From the NCBI GenBank assembly GCA_002715465.1, contig PAYY01000006.1:25834-89833 (forward strand): 64,000 bases of DNA. The letters run 5' to 3'. Both the position numbers and the translations under genes were made by a program. Under the pieces are notes generated by a model. That model worked only from the letters and a program-made list of their open reading frames with translations, was not told the origin of the DNA and ran no database searches. Below, in pieces: positions 26,586-35,919 of the stretch. Position 1 is the stretch's first letter; the number at the start of each line of letters is the position of its first letter. This DNA comes from Fidelibacterota bacterium. Its GTDB lineage: Bacteria > Marinisomatota > Marinisomatia > Marinisomatales > S15-B10.

Positions 26586-28460
26586 TTGAATAAAAGTCAC
26601 AATACTGAAACTATTTCTCAAAAAATTAAATTAATCACTGGACGTGAACCAAATGAAGAGGAATCATCTTTTCTTAATAAATGGCGTCAAATGCATTTTG
26701 CTGAAAAACTTATTTCATCTTTAATTAAATATCATGATGAAAATAAAATATTTTTTTCTGTAAATCATTCTATTGCAAAATCACCTATTAGTAAAAAAAC
26801 AATTGAACAAGTTATTGATAAATCAATCAATGACATTCAATGTAAAAATGGAAAAGCTGAAAAATCTCTTCTTTTTTGTCGAACCCCACACTCCGACGTT
26901 AAAGGTGTTAAAGAAATAATAAGTAAGATACAAAAAATTGCTAATTCAAAAAAAATAAAGACTTTTTTTTCATTTTCAAGTTTGGATGAAGAAATTTCAA
27001 TTTTTGCTTTTTCGATTAGCGGTTTCAACCAAATAGAAAATACAACTGAAATTAATGAGGGTGATCTTGTTTTGTTATTTTCATCTTTCCCTAAGAATCA
27101 ATCAGCTTTAAGTGTATTTCTTGAAAACATAGCTTCTAAACCCGGTTGTGTTATTAAGAGAGTAGAGCCCAATGATGTTCACTTATCTATAGCTAGTTTT
27201 TCGAGGTTTTATAAAAAAGGCATAACAATAAATAATGAATTTGATATTAAATCTAATGAAATAATGTTTGTCGGTATAATTAATAAAAGAATTAAATCTT
27301 TAGTTAAAGATCTTGTAGCAAAATATAAAATTTCCTTAACTACTTTAGGATCCATTTCAAGTGTTAGCGATCCTGTATTACGATTTCCAAGTCCTACAAA
27401 AATAGATTTACCTATTTCCTGTTTAGATATTTTTAATGATGATGATTTTAACTCTGTTGAATTAATTAATGATTGGAATAAGATAAATGAATTAAAAAAA
27501 GATCACCCAGAAATCCAGAACTCTTTTCTTTCATATAATGATGTCTTGTTAAAATTAATTATCTCAGATGAATGGTTAGAAAATTCAAGGAATTCTATAA
27601 TAAATACTGATGATATACTATTTAGTTTTACTAATGAGGCAAATATTACAAATTTTGATACACAACGTGGTGCCCAAGAAACTTTTTCGAAAGCAATAAG
27701 AAGAATTGTTTGTTATGGTGGGATTCCAGAACTGACTTTAGTGGGGTTTAATATTCCTGATAATATTTCTGATCATGATTATAATTATATTAGAGAATTT
27801 GATGAAGGGATCAAAAAAGCTTCTTCCTTGCTTGAAATTCCGGTGTCATCTGCTAATGTTTCTTTTGATTCTAATTTAAAACGCCCTTTTATATCAGTCA
27901 TAGCTAAAGGACGATTATCAAAGAATTCTCATCCTATTTCATCAGCCTTTAAAAGTCCAGGTGATTTTATTCTTATTCTGGGAAGTCACCGAGGTGAGTT
28001 AGGATGTTCTTTATATGCTCGAATTATGAGTGTGAAGACAAAATCCTTTTTGCCAATGATAGATCTTGTGATGGAACGTCAGATACGTCAAGTCATATTA
28101 ACTGGAAATGAAATAGGTATAATAAAATCAGTGATAGATGTTTCTGTAGGAGGTCTCTCTACATCTATTGCTAATTCAATAGTTCAGAGTGGCCATAATT
28201 TTGGTGCGAAGATTCATTTAAGTTCAAAAATAGAAAATGAAGAACTCCTTTTTGGTGAAACAAAAGGACTTATGATAATTACGATATCTGAAGAATCAAT
28301 AATTGAAATCGAAAGACTATGTATGAATTTAGGAGTTCCGTGTACTACCATTGGTCGAGTAACAGATAATGGCCATTTTTCATTTAATGATCTTATAGAC
28401 ATTAATTGCGATAACTTTATTCAGCAAATAACAAAAAGTAAAAACCATTTTTTTATTTAA
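26586..28460 (+). CDS. Degenerate PurL-like protein (FGAM synthase homologue)
   Basis: This 624-residue protein has a TTG start 15 bases after uvrC. Residues 15-45 resemble the PurL linker helix region. From about residue 330 it follows the second AIRS half of PurL: R-G-A-Q-E-T-F-S-K-A-I-R-R-I-V-C-Y-G-G-I-P near 360, then V-S-S-A-N-V-S-F and a C-terminal G-D-F-I-L-I-L-G-S domain with G-E-L-G. The first AIRS unit looks much shortened, and the H-N-H-P-S ATP-site motif is not found. Bacterial PurL-II is usually about 740 residues. It may be a non-catalytic relative or a partner of a second PurL. The homology is read by eye and is moderate. Confidence 0.6.
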   Translation: MNKSHNTETISQKIKLITGREPNEEESSFLNKWRQMHFAEKLISSLIKYHDENKIFFSVNHSIAKSPISKKTIEQVIDKSINDIQCKNGKAEKSLLFCRTPHSDVKGVKEIISKIQKIANSKKIKTFFSFSSLDEEISIFAFSISGFNQIENTTEINEGDLVLLFSSFPKNQSALSVFLENIASKPGCVIKRVEPNDVHLSIASFSRFYKKGITINNEFDIKSNEIMFVGIINKRIKSLVKDLVAKYKISLTTLGSISSVSDPVLRFPSPTKIDLPISCLDIFNDDDFNSVELINDWNKINELKKDHPEIQNSFLSYNDVLLKLIISDEWLENSRNSIINTDDILFSFTNEANITNFDTQRGAQETFSKAIRRIVCYGGIPELTLVGFNIPDNISDHDYNYIREFDEGIKKASSLLEIPVSSANVSFDSNLKRPFISVIAKGRLSKNSHPISSAFKSPGDFILILGSHRGELGCSLYARIMSVKTKSFLPMIDLVMERQIRQVILTGNEIGIIKSVIDVSVGGLSTSIANSIVQSGHNFGAKIHLSSKIENEELLFGETKGLMIITISEESIIEIERLCMNLGVPCTTIGRVTDNGHFSFNDLIDINCDNFIQQITKSKNHFFI

Positions 28461-29236
28461 TGGTTTAAATGTTCAATCATTTTATTATGTATATATCCAT
28501 TTGAAGACAGTATTTCATTCTCAAAAACGGAAAATTTAGAACCATTACAATTAGTTACTTTCCCACCAGCTTCTTTTACTATTAAAGCGCCAGCGGCAAT
28601 ATCCCAACTGTTTAATGCATATTCCCAATATCCATCAAGCCACCCTCTAGCAACATGGCATAGATCAAGAGATGCTGATCCAGCACGTCGAACACCTTGG
28701 GTCAAATCTGTAAAAATTTTAAATAGATTAATATTATGAGCCCAGATATTACCATGATCGTAAGGAAAGCCAGTTGCTAATAAGCTATTAGATAAATTAT
28801 TTGTTTTAGAAACAAAAATAGACTTTCCATTGCAGAAGGCCCCACCGCCATTTATAGCACTATAGATATCATTTAGGTATATATGATATACAACAGCTAC
28901 AAGTGCCTTTTCCCCCAAATAAAGAGCAATGGAGACAGCATAGAAGGGATAACCATGCACTAGATTGGTTGTTCCATCAATCGGATCGATAATCCACACG
29001 TGTTCAGAATCTGAAACCTTTTCTCCAGATTCTTCTGTAATTATTCTATGGTCGGGAAAATTTGATATGATTTTTTCCATTATAATTTCCTCAGCCTTTA
29101 GATCAACATTTGTTACTAAATCAGTTACTCCTTTATAATCAACTTTTAGTTCTTTTTCTATCTCACTAGAAATAACTAAAGAAGCTTCTTTAGCTGCATT
29201 TAAAGCAATGTCTAAGAAATAATTATAGTCTTTCAT
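28457..29236 (-). CDS. suhB: Inositol-1-monophosphatase family protein
   Basis: The protein has 259 residues from the ATG at 29236; a TTG 9 bases upstream is an alternative. Metal-binding motifs are E-E-S-G near 65, W-I-I-D-P-I-D-G-T-T-N near 84-94 and W-D-I-A-A-G near 208-213. These are the three-metal site of the inositol monophosphatase superfamily. SuhB-type proteins dephosphorylate inositol-1-phosphate, and in E. coli also act in rRNA antitermination. The 3' end overlaps the convergent PurL-like gene by 4 bases. It lies 15 bases after the AGCS symporter gene, likely co-transcribed. Confidence 0.92.
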   Translation of the reverse strand: MKDYNYFLDIALNAAKEASLVISSEIEKELKVDYKGVTDLVTNVDLKAEEIIMEKIISNFPDHRIITEESGEKVSDSEHVWIIDPIDGTTNLVHGYPFYAVSIALYLGEKALVAVVYHIYLNDIYSAINGGGAFCNGKSIFVSKTNNLSNSLLATGFPYDHGNIWAHNINLFKIFTDLTQGVRRAGSASLDLCHVARGWLDGYWEYALNSWDIAAGALIVKEAGGKVTNCNGSKFSVFENEILSSNGYIHNKMIEHLNH

Positions 29237-29251
29237 AATTATCAATTTATC

Positions 29252-30610
29252 TTAATTAGTTCCAACATGGTTTTTTGAAAAGTAGTCATTTGTCATTGTT
29301 TTCAACGTAGCGGTTAGGAAGAAAACCCCAATCAAATTTGGAATGGTCATCAAACTCAAAGCGATATCACCAAAACTCCACACAAAGGTTAAGGGTAGTA
29401 TGGCACCCATAAAGTTGAAAAATACATAAACATATCTATAGGGCCTTATGGCTTTTTTCCCAAGAAGATATTCTATTGATCGATCTCCGTAATAACTCCA
29501 TGCAACCATTGTTGTATATGCAAAAAGTAAAACAGAAAGATTGATAATTATGCTTCCTAAAAGTGGATAGAAGGAAAAACCTTGTTCAAAAGCAGCTCTA
29601 GTAAGCTGTACTCCAGTTAAATCAGTAGAATCCAGTACACCTGTTGATAATATCATAAGACCGGTCATGGAACAGATAATTATTGTATCGATAAAGGGTT
29701 CCATTAAAGCGACAATTCCTTCACGAACAGGCTCTTCAGTTTTGGCAGCAGCGTGTGCTATTGGTGCTGAACCCTGTCCTGCCTCATTAGAATATAGGCC
29801 TCTACGAACGCCCCACATCATAACAGCAAAGAGTCCGCCCCAACCTGCCTCCAATGAGAATGCTTCTTTAAAAATGAGTAGAAAACTAGGAATAATTCGA
29901 TCAGCGTGCATAGAAAGTACAAATAGCGCACTTATAACATAAATTGCGGACATAGAAGGAACTAGTTTGTCAGCTACAGAAGCAATCCGTTTTATACCTC
30001 CAATGATAACAACTCCAACGGCAATGGAAATAATAGCACCAGAGATCCATATTGGTATTCCATAGGAATTAAAGGTCTGTGCTACTGTATTTGCTTGGTT
30101 CATATTTCCAGTACAAAAAGAACAGACAACAGCACAGCCAGCAAAGGCCATAGCCAATGGTTTCCACTTATGACCAAGTCCTTTTTCAATATAATACATT
30201 GGTCCACCAGAAATAGAGCCATCATCGTTAATTTTCCTATAATTTAGTGAGAGTGTACATTCTGCATATTTTGTTGCCATTCCCAGTAAGGCTGTAACCC
30301 ACATCCAGAACAATGCTCCTGGTCCACCTAGTCTTACAGCAAGAGCAACACCAACAATATTTCCAATTCCAATTGTTGAAGAAAGTGCGGTAGATAAAGC
30401 TTGAAAATGTGTAACATCTCCAGCATCAGCTGGATCATCATACTTTCCTCTAACTACATCCAGACTATGTTTCAGTCTTCTAACTTGTATGAATTTTAAA
30501 GTTATAGTGATAAAAAGACCTGTTCCAAGCAAGATAAATACAAGTGGAGCAGCTATCATATTGCTAAAATAGTTAGTAGTTTTAGTTAATTGATCTAAAA
30601 ATATTTCCAA
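29252..30610 (-). CDS. Sodium:alanine/glycine symporter (AGCS family)
   Basis: This 452-residue polytopic membrane protein has about 10-11 predicted membrane segments. AGCS signatures include A-L-S-T-A-L-S-S-T-I-G-I-G-N-I-V-G-V-A near 68-86, G-G-P-G-A-L-F-W-M-W near 91, G-G-P-M-Y-Y-I near 138 and Y-S-N-E-A-G-Q-G-S-A-P-I-A. The start is TTG and is well supported: on the minus strand an AAGGAG site (plus-strand 30617-30622) precedes it at good spacing. It takes up alanine or glycine with Na+. Confidence 0.94.
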   Translation of the reverse strand: MEIFLDQLTKTTNYFSNMIAAPLVFILLGTGLFITITLKFIQVRRLKHSLDVVRGKYDDPADAGDVTHFQALSTALSSTIGIGNIVGVALAVRLGGPGALFWMWVTALLGMATKYAECTLSLNYRKINDDGSISGGPMYYIEKGLGHKWKPLAMAFAGCAVVCSFCTGNMNQANTVAQTFNSYGIPIWISGAIISIAVGVVIIGGIKRIASVADKLVPSMSAIYVISALFVLSMHADRIIPSFLLIFKEAFSLEAGWGGLFAVMMWGVRRGLYSNEAGQGSAPIAHAAAKTEEPVREGIVALMEPFIDTIIICSMTGLMILSTGVLDSTDLTGVQLTRAAFEQGFSFYPLLGSIIINLSVLLFAYTTMVAWSYYGDRSIEYLLGKKAIRPYRYVYVFFNFMGAILPLTFVWSFGDIALSLMTIPNLIGVFFLTATLKTMTNDYFSKNHVGTN

Positions 30611-30737
30611 TTTTGTCTCCTTGTCTAGCTTCCCTAGCCTAAGTATTATGTATTCTAATTAGCGATTTTACATCTATGTAGTTAAAATGACAACAATGCT
30701 ATTATAGATTGTATACCAAATCACTAAATTCTTTATT

Positions 30738-32534
30738 GTGAAACTTAAGTATATTAGAAACTTTTGTATTATTGCTCATATTGATCATGGGAAATCAACT
30801 TTAGCTGATCGTTTGCTTGAAGTAACAAATACACTTTCAAAGCGCGATATGAAAGCTCAAGTGTTAGATGATATGGATTTGGAGAGAGAACGTGGTATAA
30901 CTATAAAAAGCCATCCAATCCAGATGCATTACAGGACAAATAATAATTGTGAATATATATTTAATCTTATAGACACACCAGGTCATGTCGATTTTTCTTA
31001 TGAAGTTTCCCGATCTCTTGCTGCATGTGAAGGAGCTATATTACTCGTGGACGCAGCGCAAGGAGTAGAGGCACAAACAGTTAGTCATGCTTACGTTGCT
31101 ATGGAAAATGATCTTCAACTAATTCCTGTTTTAAATAAAATTGATCTTCCTACATCTAGACCAGATGAGGTTCGTCAACAAATTATTGATCTTATTGGAT
31201 GTGATAATGAAGAAATCTTGAGTGTAAGCGCAAAAACTGGTAAAGGTACCAATAATTTGTTGACAACTATCATTGATAAAGTTCCACCGCCAACTTTACC
31301 TGCTAATGATAAATCTAGGGCATTAATATTTGATTCAAATTTTGATTCTTATCGAGGAGCTATTCCTTATGTTCGGATATTCGATGGAATCATTCAACCC
31401 GGGATGTCGGTAAGTTTTATGTCAACAGGAAAAACTCGAGAAGTTACAGAAGTAGGTCACTTTGTATTGAAAAGAATTCCGGCAAAACGTTTGGAACCAG
31501 GAGATGTTGGATATATTGTTGCTGGCTTGAAAGAAGTAAAGGAACTAAGAGTTGGTGATACTATAACGACAAAAGATAATCCAGCAATGGAACCTTTGCC
31601 AGGGTATCAAGAAATGAAATCTATGATCTTTTCAGGTCTTTTTCCCATGGTTAGTGAAGATTATGAAAGATTACGAGATTCTATTGATAAATTGCAACTT
31701 AATGATGCTTCATTACTATATGAGCCTGAAACTTCCACAGCTCTTGGATTTGGTTTTAGGTGTGGTTTCCTAGGCATGCTTCATATGGATATAATTAAAG
31801 AGCGTTTAGAACGTGAATTTAATCTTAGTCTTATAACTACTGTTCCAAATGTTAGGTATCAAATACTTAAATCGAATGGAGATATCATTGAGATTGACAA
31901 TCCTACTAAATTACCATCAAGTGGAGAAGTAGCCGAAATTCACGAACCTTATGTATTAGCTGAAATTATTTCACCCTCAGAGTTTATGGGAAACCTAATG
32001 AAGCTTTGTCAATCAAAAAGGGGAACATTTTTGAATACACATTATTTTTCTGAAGAACGTGTTCAGTTAAAATATGAAATACCTTTATCTGAAATAGTAT
32101 TTGACTTTTATGATAAGCTTAAATCTGTATCTCGGGGTTATGCTTCTTTTGATTATGAGCATATTGGTTTTCGACCTGGAAATCTTCAAAAATTAGATAT
32201 TCTAATTGGTGGAGATTCTGTGGACGCACTATCAATCATTACAGATAGTGAATCAGCTTATAGTAGGGGAAGAGAATTATGTAAGACTTTAAAAGAAGTT
32301 ATACCTAGGCAGATGTTTGAAGTGATTATTCAAGCTGCTATTGGTTCAAAAATTATAGCTCGTGAATCAGTTCGTCCTTATAAAAAAAATGTTACAGCAA
32401 AGTGTTATGGTGGAGATATTACTAGAAAAAGAAAACTTTGGGCAAAACAAAAAGAAGGAAAGAAGAGAATGAAACAAATAGGTAAAGTAGAGGTTCCTCA
32501 GGAGGCTTTTCTTGCCTTATTCAAAGTAGATTAA
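30738..32534 (+). CDS. lepA: Elongation factor 4 (LepA)
   Basis: This 598-residue translational GTPase has a GTG start. G1 is A-H-I-D-H-G-K-S-T near residues 14-22, G3 is D-T-P-G-H, and G4 is N-K-I-D. EF-G-like domains II and III follow, then the LepA-specific C-terminal domain (R-Q-M-F-E-V-I-I-Q-A-A-I-G, A-K-C-Y-G-G-D-I-T-R-K-R-K-L). Length and the diagnostic C-terminus make it LepA rather than EF-G. It is divergent from the AGCS gene, with 127 bases between the starts. Confidence 0.97.
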   Translation: MKLKYIRNFCIIAHIDHGKSTLADRLLEVTNTLSKRDMKAQVLDDMDLERERGITIKSHPIQMHYRTNNNCEYIFNLIDTPGHVDFSYEVSRSLAACEGAILLVDAAQGVEAQTVSHAYVAMENDLQLIPVLNKIDLPTSRPDEVRQQIIDLIGCDNEEILSVSAKTGKGTNNLLTTIIDKVPPPTLPANDKSRALIFDSNFDSYRGAIPYVRIFDGIIQPGMSVSFMSTGKTREVTEVGHFVLKRIPAKRLEPGDVGYIVAGLKEVKELRVGDTITTKDNPAMEPLPGYQEMKSMIFSGLFPMVSEDYERLRDSIDKLQLNDASLLYEPETSTALGFGFRCGFLGMLHMDIIKERLEREFNLSLITTVPNVRYQILKSNGDIIEIDNPTKLPSSGEVAEIHEPYVLAEIISPSEFMGNLMKLCQSKRGTFLNTHYFSEERVQLKYEIPLSEIVFDFYDKLKSVSRGYASFDYEHIGFRPGNLQKLDILIGGDSVDALSIITDSESAYSRGRELCKTLKEVIPRQMFEVIIQAAIGSKIIARESVRPYKKNVTAKCYGGDITRKRKLWAKQKEGKKRMKQIGKVEVPQEAFLALFKVD

Positions 32535-32590
32535 CTCAATCTAATGAATGATTAAAACTTCAGCTTCATATTTCCTGGTTTACTGATTAA

Positions 32591-33310
32591 ATGGAAGTCC
32601 GAATTTCATATTGGACTCTTTCTCGATCTCCATATTATAGCTTTATTTTTGTTCTCCCTTTTCTAGCTATATACGAAGTGATGATTCTTATTTTAAATAA
32701 AGATGAAATCATTTCATTACGAAATGGTGCTGATGTTTTGATGAGACAATTTTTAGCATTGTTTGGAGAATGGGGGTTCTATGTTTTGAGTATATCTTAT
32801 ATTTTAGTATTTCTATTAGTTTTCTTAATACAAAAGAAAGATTGGAATATTACTGTAATAAAAAGTGATTATCTTATTGGGATGTTAGCCGAAGGTACAG
32901 TATGGGGTTTCATCCTATATATTTTCATGAAATATATTCCAGTATTTCTAATGTTTCCATCCGGAAAAGAACTGTTTCAACAAATGACATTAGCTATTGG
33001 AGCTGGATTATATGAAGAGTTAGTTTTTCGAGTCATTTCCATTACAATTATTTTTCATTTTCTTCGTTTAGTTTTTCAATGGAATAAGCAATTTTCTCTT
33101 ATTATAACAATAATTATTTCTGGAATAATTTTTTCAGCTTTTCATTTTGTTGGACCATACGGAGATGATTTTACTTTATTCCTTTTTATATATCGATTAT
33201 TAGCTGGAATTATACTTGGTATCATATATGTTATAAGAGGTTTTGGTATTGTTTCTTATGCTCATATGATATACAATTTTATTATTATTTTTACTTTAAC
33301 TACTTCTTAA
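32591..33310 (+). CDS. CPBP-family intramembrane glutamic endopeptidase
   Basis: This 239-residue membrane protein has about six to seven hydrophobic segments. The CPBP/Abi (Rce1-like) motifs are all present: E-E-L-V-F-R near 142-147 (E-E-x3-R), F-S-A-F-H-F near 178-183 and H-M-I-Y-N near 225. Such proteins cleave within or at the membrane, including CAAX-type processing in eukaryotes and bacteriocin immunity or peptide processing in bacteria. The substrate is unknown. The gene stands alone after lepA. Confidence 0.88.
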   Translation: MEVRISYWTLSRSPYYSFIFVLPFLAIYEVMILILNKDEIISLRNGADVLMRQFLALFGEWGFYVLSISYILVFLLVFLIQKKDWNITVIKSDYLIGMLAEGTVWGFILYIFMKYIPVFLMFPSGKELFQQMTLAIGAGLYEELVFRVISITIIFHFLRLVFQWNKQFSLIITIIISGIIFSAFHFVGPYGDDFTLFLFIYRLLAGIILGIIYVIRGFGIVSYAHMIYNFIIIFTLTTS

Positions 33311-33405
33311 AGAGATATTATTGAATAGTTTGAAGTTTTCTATTTTTATATAATAGTTCCTTTTCCATTGAATTTTTTTCATGGCAAACCTAAACTCTTA
33401 CAGAT

Positions 33406-34263
33406 GTGAAAACACATAAAATAACTGTTTTCCTTCTCTTCGCGGGGTTTCTTAGTGTGTCTCAGGCCCAAGAAAGTCCATTTAAGAGTTTTATTATTGC
33501 CCTTTGGCCTGATTATGATAGGCAAGGAGTACTAGTAATATTAACAGGGGAGATCGAAAACGATAAACTTCCCTTGAGGATAAAAACTCTCATACCTGCG
33601 AGTGCAGATATTGTATTGGGCTCTGGTCAAGAAGGCGGAACATCTGAGTTATTGCCTCTAAATGAAACTCGTGATGAAAAAGGAAGGTTTGTTGATGAAG
33701 TTTTTGTTAAGTCACAATTTCAGATTGAATTTTATTACAATCCCTTTCAATTTCAGGATAAACGTGAGTCCAATTATACATTTAAGTTAAATCAATTATT
33801 AAAGAATTATCATGTTGCTATTCAAATACCTCTTGGTTCCGAGAACTTTATTTTCTCAGAATCAGATATTGATAGTGTTAAAGATGACCATGGTCTTAAA
33901 TATATAAGAAAACGCTTTAATTACTTGCCCGAAAATTCATCACAAACTTTTTCATTTTCTTATATAAAAAAAGATGAAAGACTTACTGTTGATATTCTTC
34001 AAGAGATGTTAGATTTAATGCCTCCTAAAGATCTTGATGTTAATGAAAATGTACTATCCGTAGAACGTTATAAGTTGCCTAGTCATGAACCTTATCTGAT
34101 TCTTATATTTGTAACTGTAGCTATTTCTATAGTATTGTTTTTGTCAGAAAAAGATTTTGTAAAAGAACCAGAAAAAAATGAAAACAATTATTGCTCAAAA
34201 TGTGGAGAAAAAATTGAATATAATAATAACTTTTGTTCCAACTGTGGTAAACAATTAATATGA
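33406..34263 (+). CDS. Membrane-anchored protein with C-terminal zinc ribbon
   Basis: This 285-residue protein has a GTG start. A signal peptide (residues 1-22, ending S-Q-A-Q) leads to an extracytoplasmic beta-rich domain of about 200 residues, then one membrane segment (about 227-245). The short cytoplasmic tail is a zinc ribbon, C-S-K-C...C-S-N-C-G-K. The outside domain with a cytosolic zinc finger suggests a sensor or assembly factor, but I recognise no family. The stop overlaps the lgt start (ATGA), so it is probably co-translated with lipoprotein biogenesis. Confidence 0.75.
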   Translation: MKTHKITVFLLFAGFLSVSQAQESPFKSFIIALWPDYDRQGVLVILTGEIENDKLPLRIKTLIPASADIVLGSGQEGGTSELLPLNETRDEKGRFVDEVFVKSQFQIEFYYNPFQFQDKRESNYTFKLNQLLKNYHVAIQIPLGSENFIFSESDIDSVKDDHGLKYIRKRFNYLPENSSQTFSFSYIKKDERLTVDILQEMLDLMPPKDLDVNENVLSVERYKLPSHEPYLILIFVTVAISIVLFLSEKDFVKEPEKNENNYCSKCGEKIEYNNNFCSNCGKQLI

Positions 34264-35042
34264 TGCCATATATACTTGAATTAGGTCCAATTAGAATTCC
34301 TTCTTATGGTTTTATGCTTATGATTGCCTTTATGACAAATTACTTTTTACTTACTAAAGAAACAAAAAAGTTAGGTAAGGATCCTGAAATGGCCGGAGAT
34401 CTAGTCTTTTGGGCAGCAATTGGTGGAATTGGGGGGTCGAAAGTCTATTATATGATAGAAAACTTTAAAGCTTTTTCAGCTGATCCTATAGGTATGATTT
34501 TTAGTGGATCCGGCTTAGTTTTTCTTGGAGGATTGGGTGGAGGAATGTTGGCAGTTACACTTTACCTCAAGAAAAAAAATGAACCTTGGTTAATGTGGGC
34601 AGATATTATTGCACCTTGTCTTATCTTAGGGTATGCTATTGGAAGGATTGGTTGTTTTTTAGTCGGAGATGATTATGGAGTTCCAACAAATCTTCCTTGG
34701 GGAATGAGCTTTCCAAGGGGTGCTCCTCCAACTTACCAAAATGTTCATCCAACCCAAATTTATGAGGCTGTTCTAGGGTTTTCAATTTTTTTGATACTCA
34801 GTAAATTGAGATTAAAATCTAAACCTTTAGGCAGTATTTTTGCTTATTATCTCATTTTTGCTGGAATGGAGAGATTTATCATTGAATTTATAAGGACGAA
34901 TGAAAAATATATGTTAGGATTAAGTGGTGCACAAATAATCTCTTTAGTTATGCTCGGAATAGGAATAATATTCCTAATACAACTAGGAAAACATTCTAAT
35001 AACAATTCACTTGCTGGAGGTAAAAAACTTAATCCAGACTAA
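34260..35042 (+). CDS. lgt: Prolipoprotein diacylglyceryl transferase
   Basis: This 260-residue polytopic membrane protein carries the Lgt signature G-R-I-G-C-F-L-V-G-D-D-Y-G near 127-139 (Cys replaces the common Asn), the early P-S-Y-G-F-M motif near 14-19 and H-P-T-Q-I-Y-E-A near 160. It transfers diacylglycerol from phosphatidylglycerol to the lipobox Cys of prolipoproteins. Several lipoproteins in the window (the DUF4837 protein and the Sec-containing lipoprotein) would be its substrates. Two adjacent ATGs are possible starts. Confidence 0.95.
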   Translation: MMPYILELGPIRIPSYGFMLMIAFMTNYFLLTKETKKLGKDPEMAGDLVFWAAIGGIGGSKVYYMIENFKAFSADPIGMIFSGSGLVFLGGLGGGMLAVTLYLKKKNEPWLMWADIIAPCLILGYAIGRIGCFLVGDDYGVPTNLPWGMSFPRGAPPTYQNVHPTQIYEAVLGFSIFLILSKLRLKSKPLGSIFAYYLIFAGMERFIIEFIRTNEKYMLGLSGAQIISLVMLGIGIIFLIQLGKHSNNNSLAGGKKLNPD

Positions 35043-35919
35043 GCAGAATTCTATCAGCTTAGTTTTTTTTCTCCAGTTCTTCTTGGGGTCAATTTTACTA
35101 TGCCAACCTATTTTGGACGATTGGAAGATTATCAATGTAAATAATACTAATAATCAGAAAATATTTACTCCTTCCAAGATAGCTATTGGAGTATTTTCAG
35201 ATATTTACCTCATGGATTCTGAACAATCATTATTAACTAGACTTTTACCTAATGGTACATATTTTAGAACTGTTGGTGGATGGGGCGAAAATGGTGAATT
35301 ATTCAATTCTGGATCGGATATAACAGCTTCTTACGGTCTTGATGTTTTTCTGATTGATTCTGACTCTCACCGTCTTCTTAGATTTGATAGAAAATTAAAT
35401 TATATAACGGAAATGGATTTATTTTCATTAGATCACCCAATTGAATTTCCTATTAGTATTGAAAAATATCCTTCAGGAGAAATCTTAATTTCTAGTGAAT
35501 CAGATGCTGAAGTGAAACTATTAGCCTTTAATGGTCAAGTAATCTCTACAATTGGAGATGAAAAATATGGATCTGATCGTTTTACTTATGTTACAGCGAT
35601 AGCAATTAATGATGAAAATAACATTGGTATTATTGATAACAATGAAAGGTTTTTAGTTGTTAATAAGAGTGGAAGAATAATTTGGCAAAGAGAGATAAAA
35701 GGAGGTGGAGATTTTCTAGGAACTATTGATTCAGATTGGATTATATCAAGAAAGAATGGAGATTTTTTAATTATAGAAAGATTTTCTCAAAAGCTAATTG
35801 ATCAAAAAATACCTTTCTCCAAAAATATTTCTGATATAGCAATTAAAGATAATAGAATTTATGTGATTGAAGAAGATGTCGGAACGATATGGAGCACATT
35901 GATTTTTTTAGATGAATAG
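35011..35919 (+). CDS. Exported NHL/6-bladed beta-propeller-like protein
   Basis: This 302-residue protein probably starts at TTG 35011, inside the end of lgt, which gives a signal peptide with core S-L-V-F-F-L-Q-F-F-L-G-S-I-L-L. No better start precedes that core. The mature part has repeats of the form L-R-F-D-R-K-L...I-T-E, G-I-I-D-N-N-E-R-F and I-Y-V-I-E-E-D typical of NHL-like propellers. It overlaps the next gene by 8 bases, so it probably works with the large surface protein that follows. Function is unknown. Confidence 0.7.
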   Translation: MLEVKNLIQTKQNSISLVFFLQFFLGSILLCQPILDDWKIINVNNTNNQKIFTPSKIAIGVFSDIYLMDSEQSLLTRLLPNGTYFRTVGGWGENGELFNSGSDITASYGLDVFLIDSDSHRLLRFDRKLNYITEMDLFSLDHPIEFPISIEKYPSGEILISSESDAEVKLLAFNGQVISTIGDEKYGSDRFTYVTAIAINDENNIGIIDNNERFLVVNKSGRIIWQREIKGGGDFLGTIDSDWIISRKNGDFLIIERFSQKLIDQKIPFSKNISDIAIKDNRIYVIEEDVGTIWSTLIFLDE

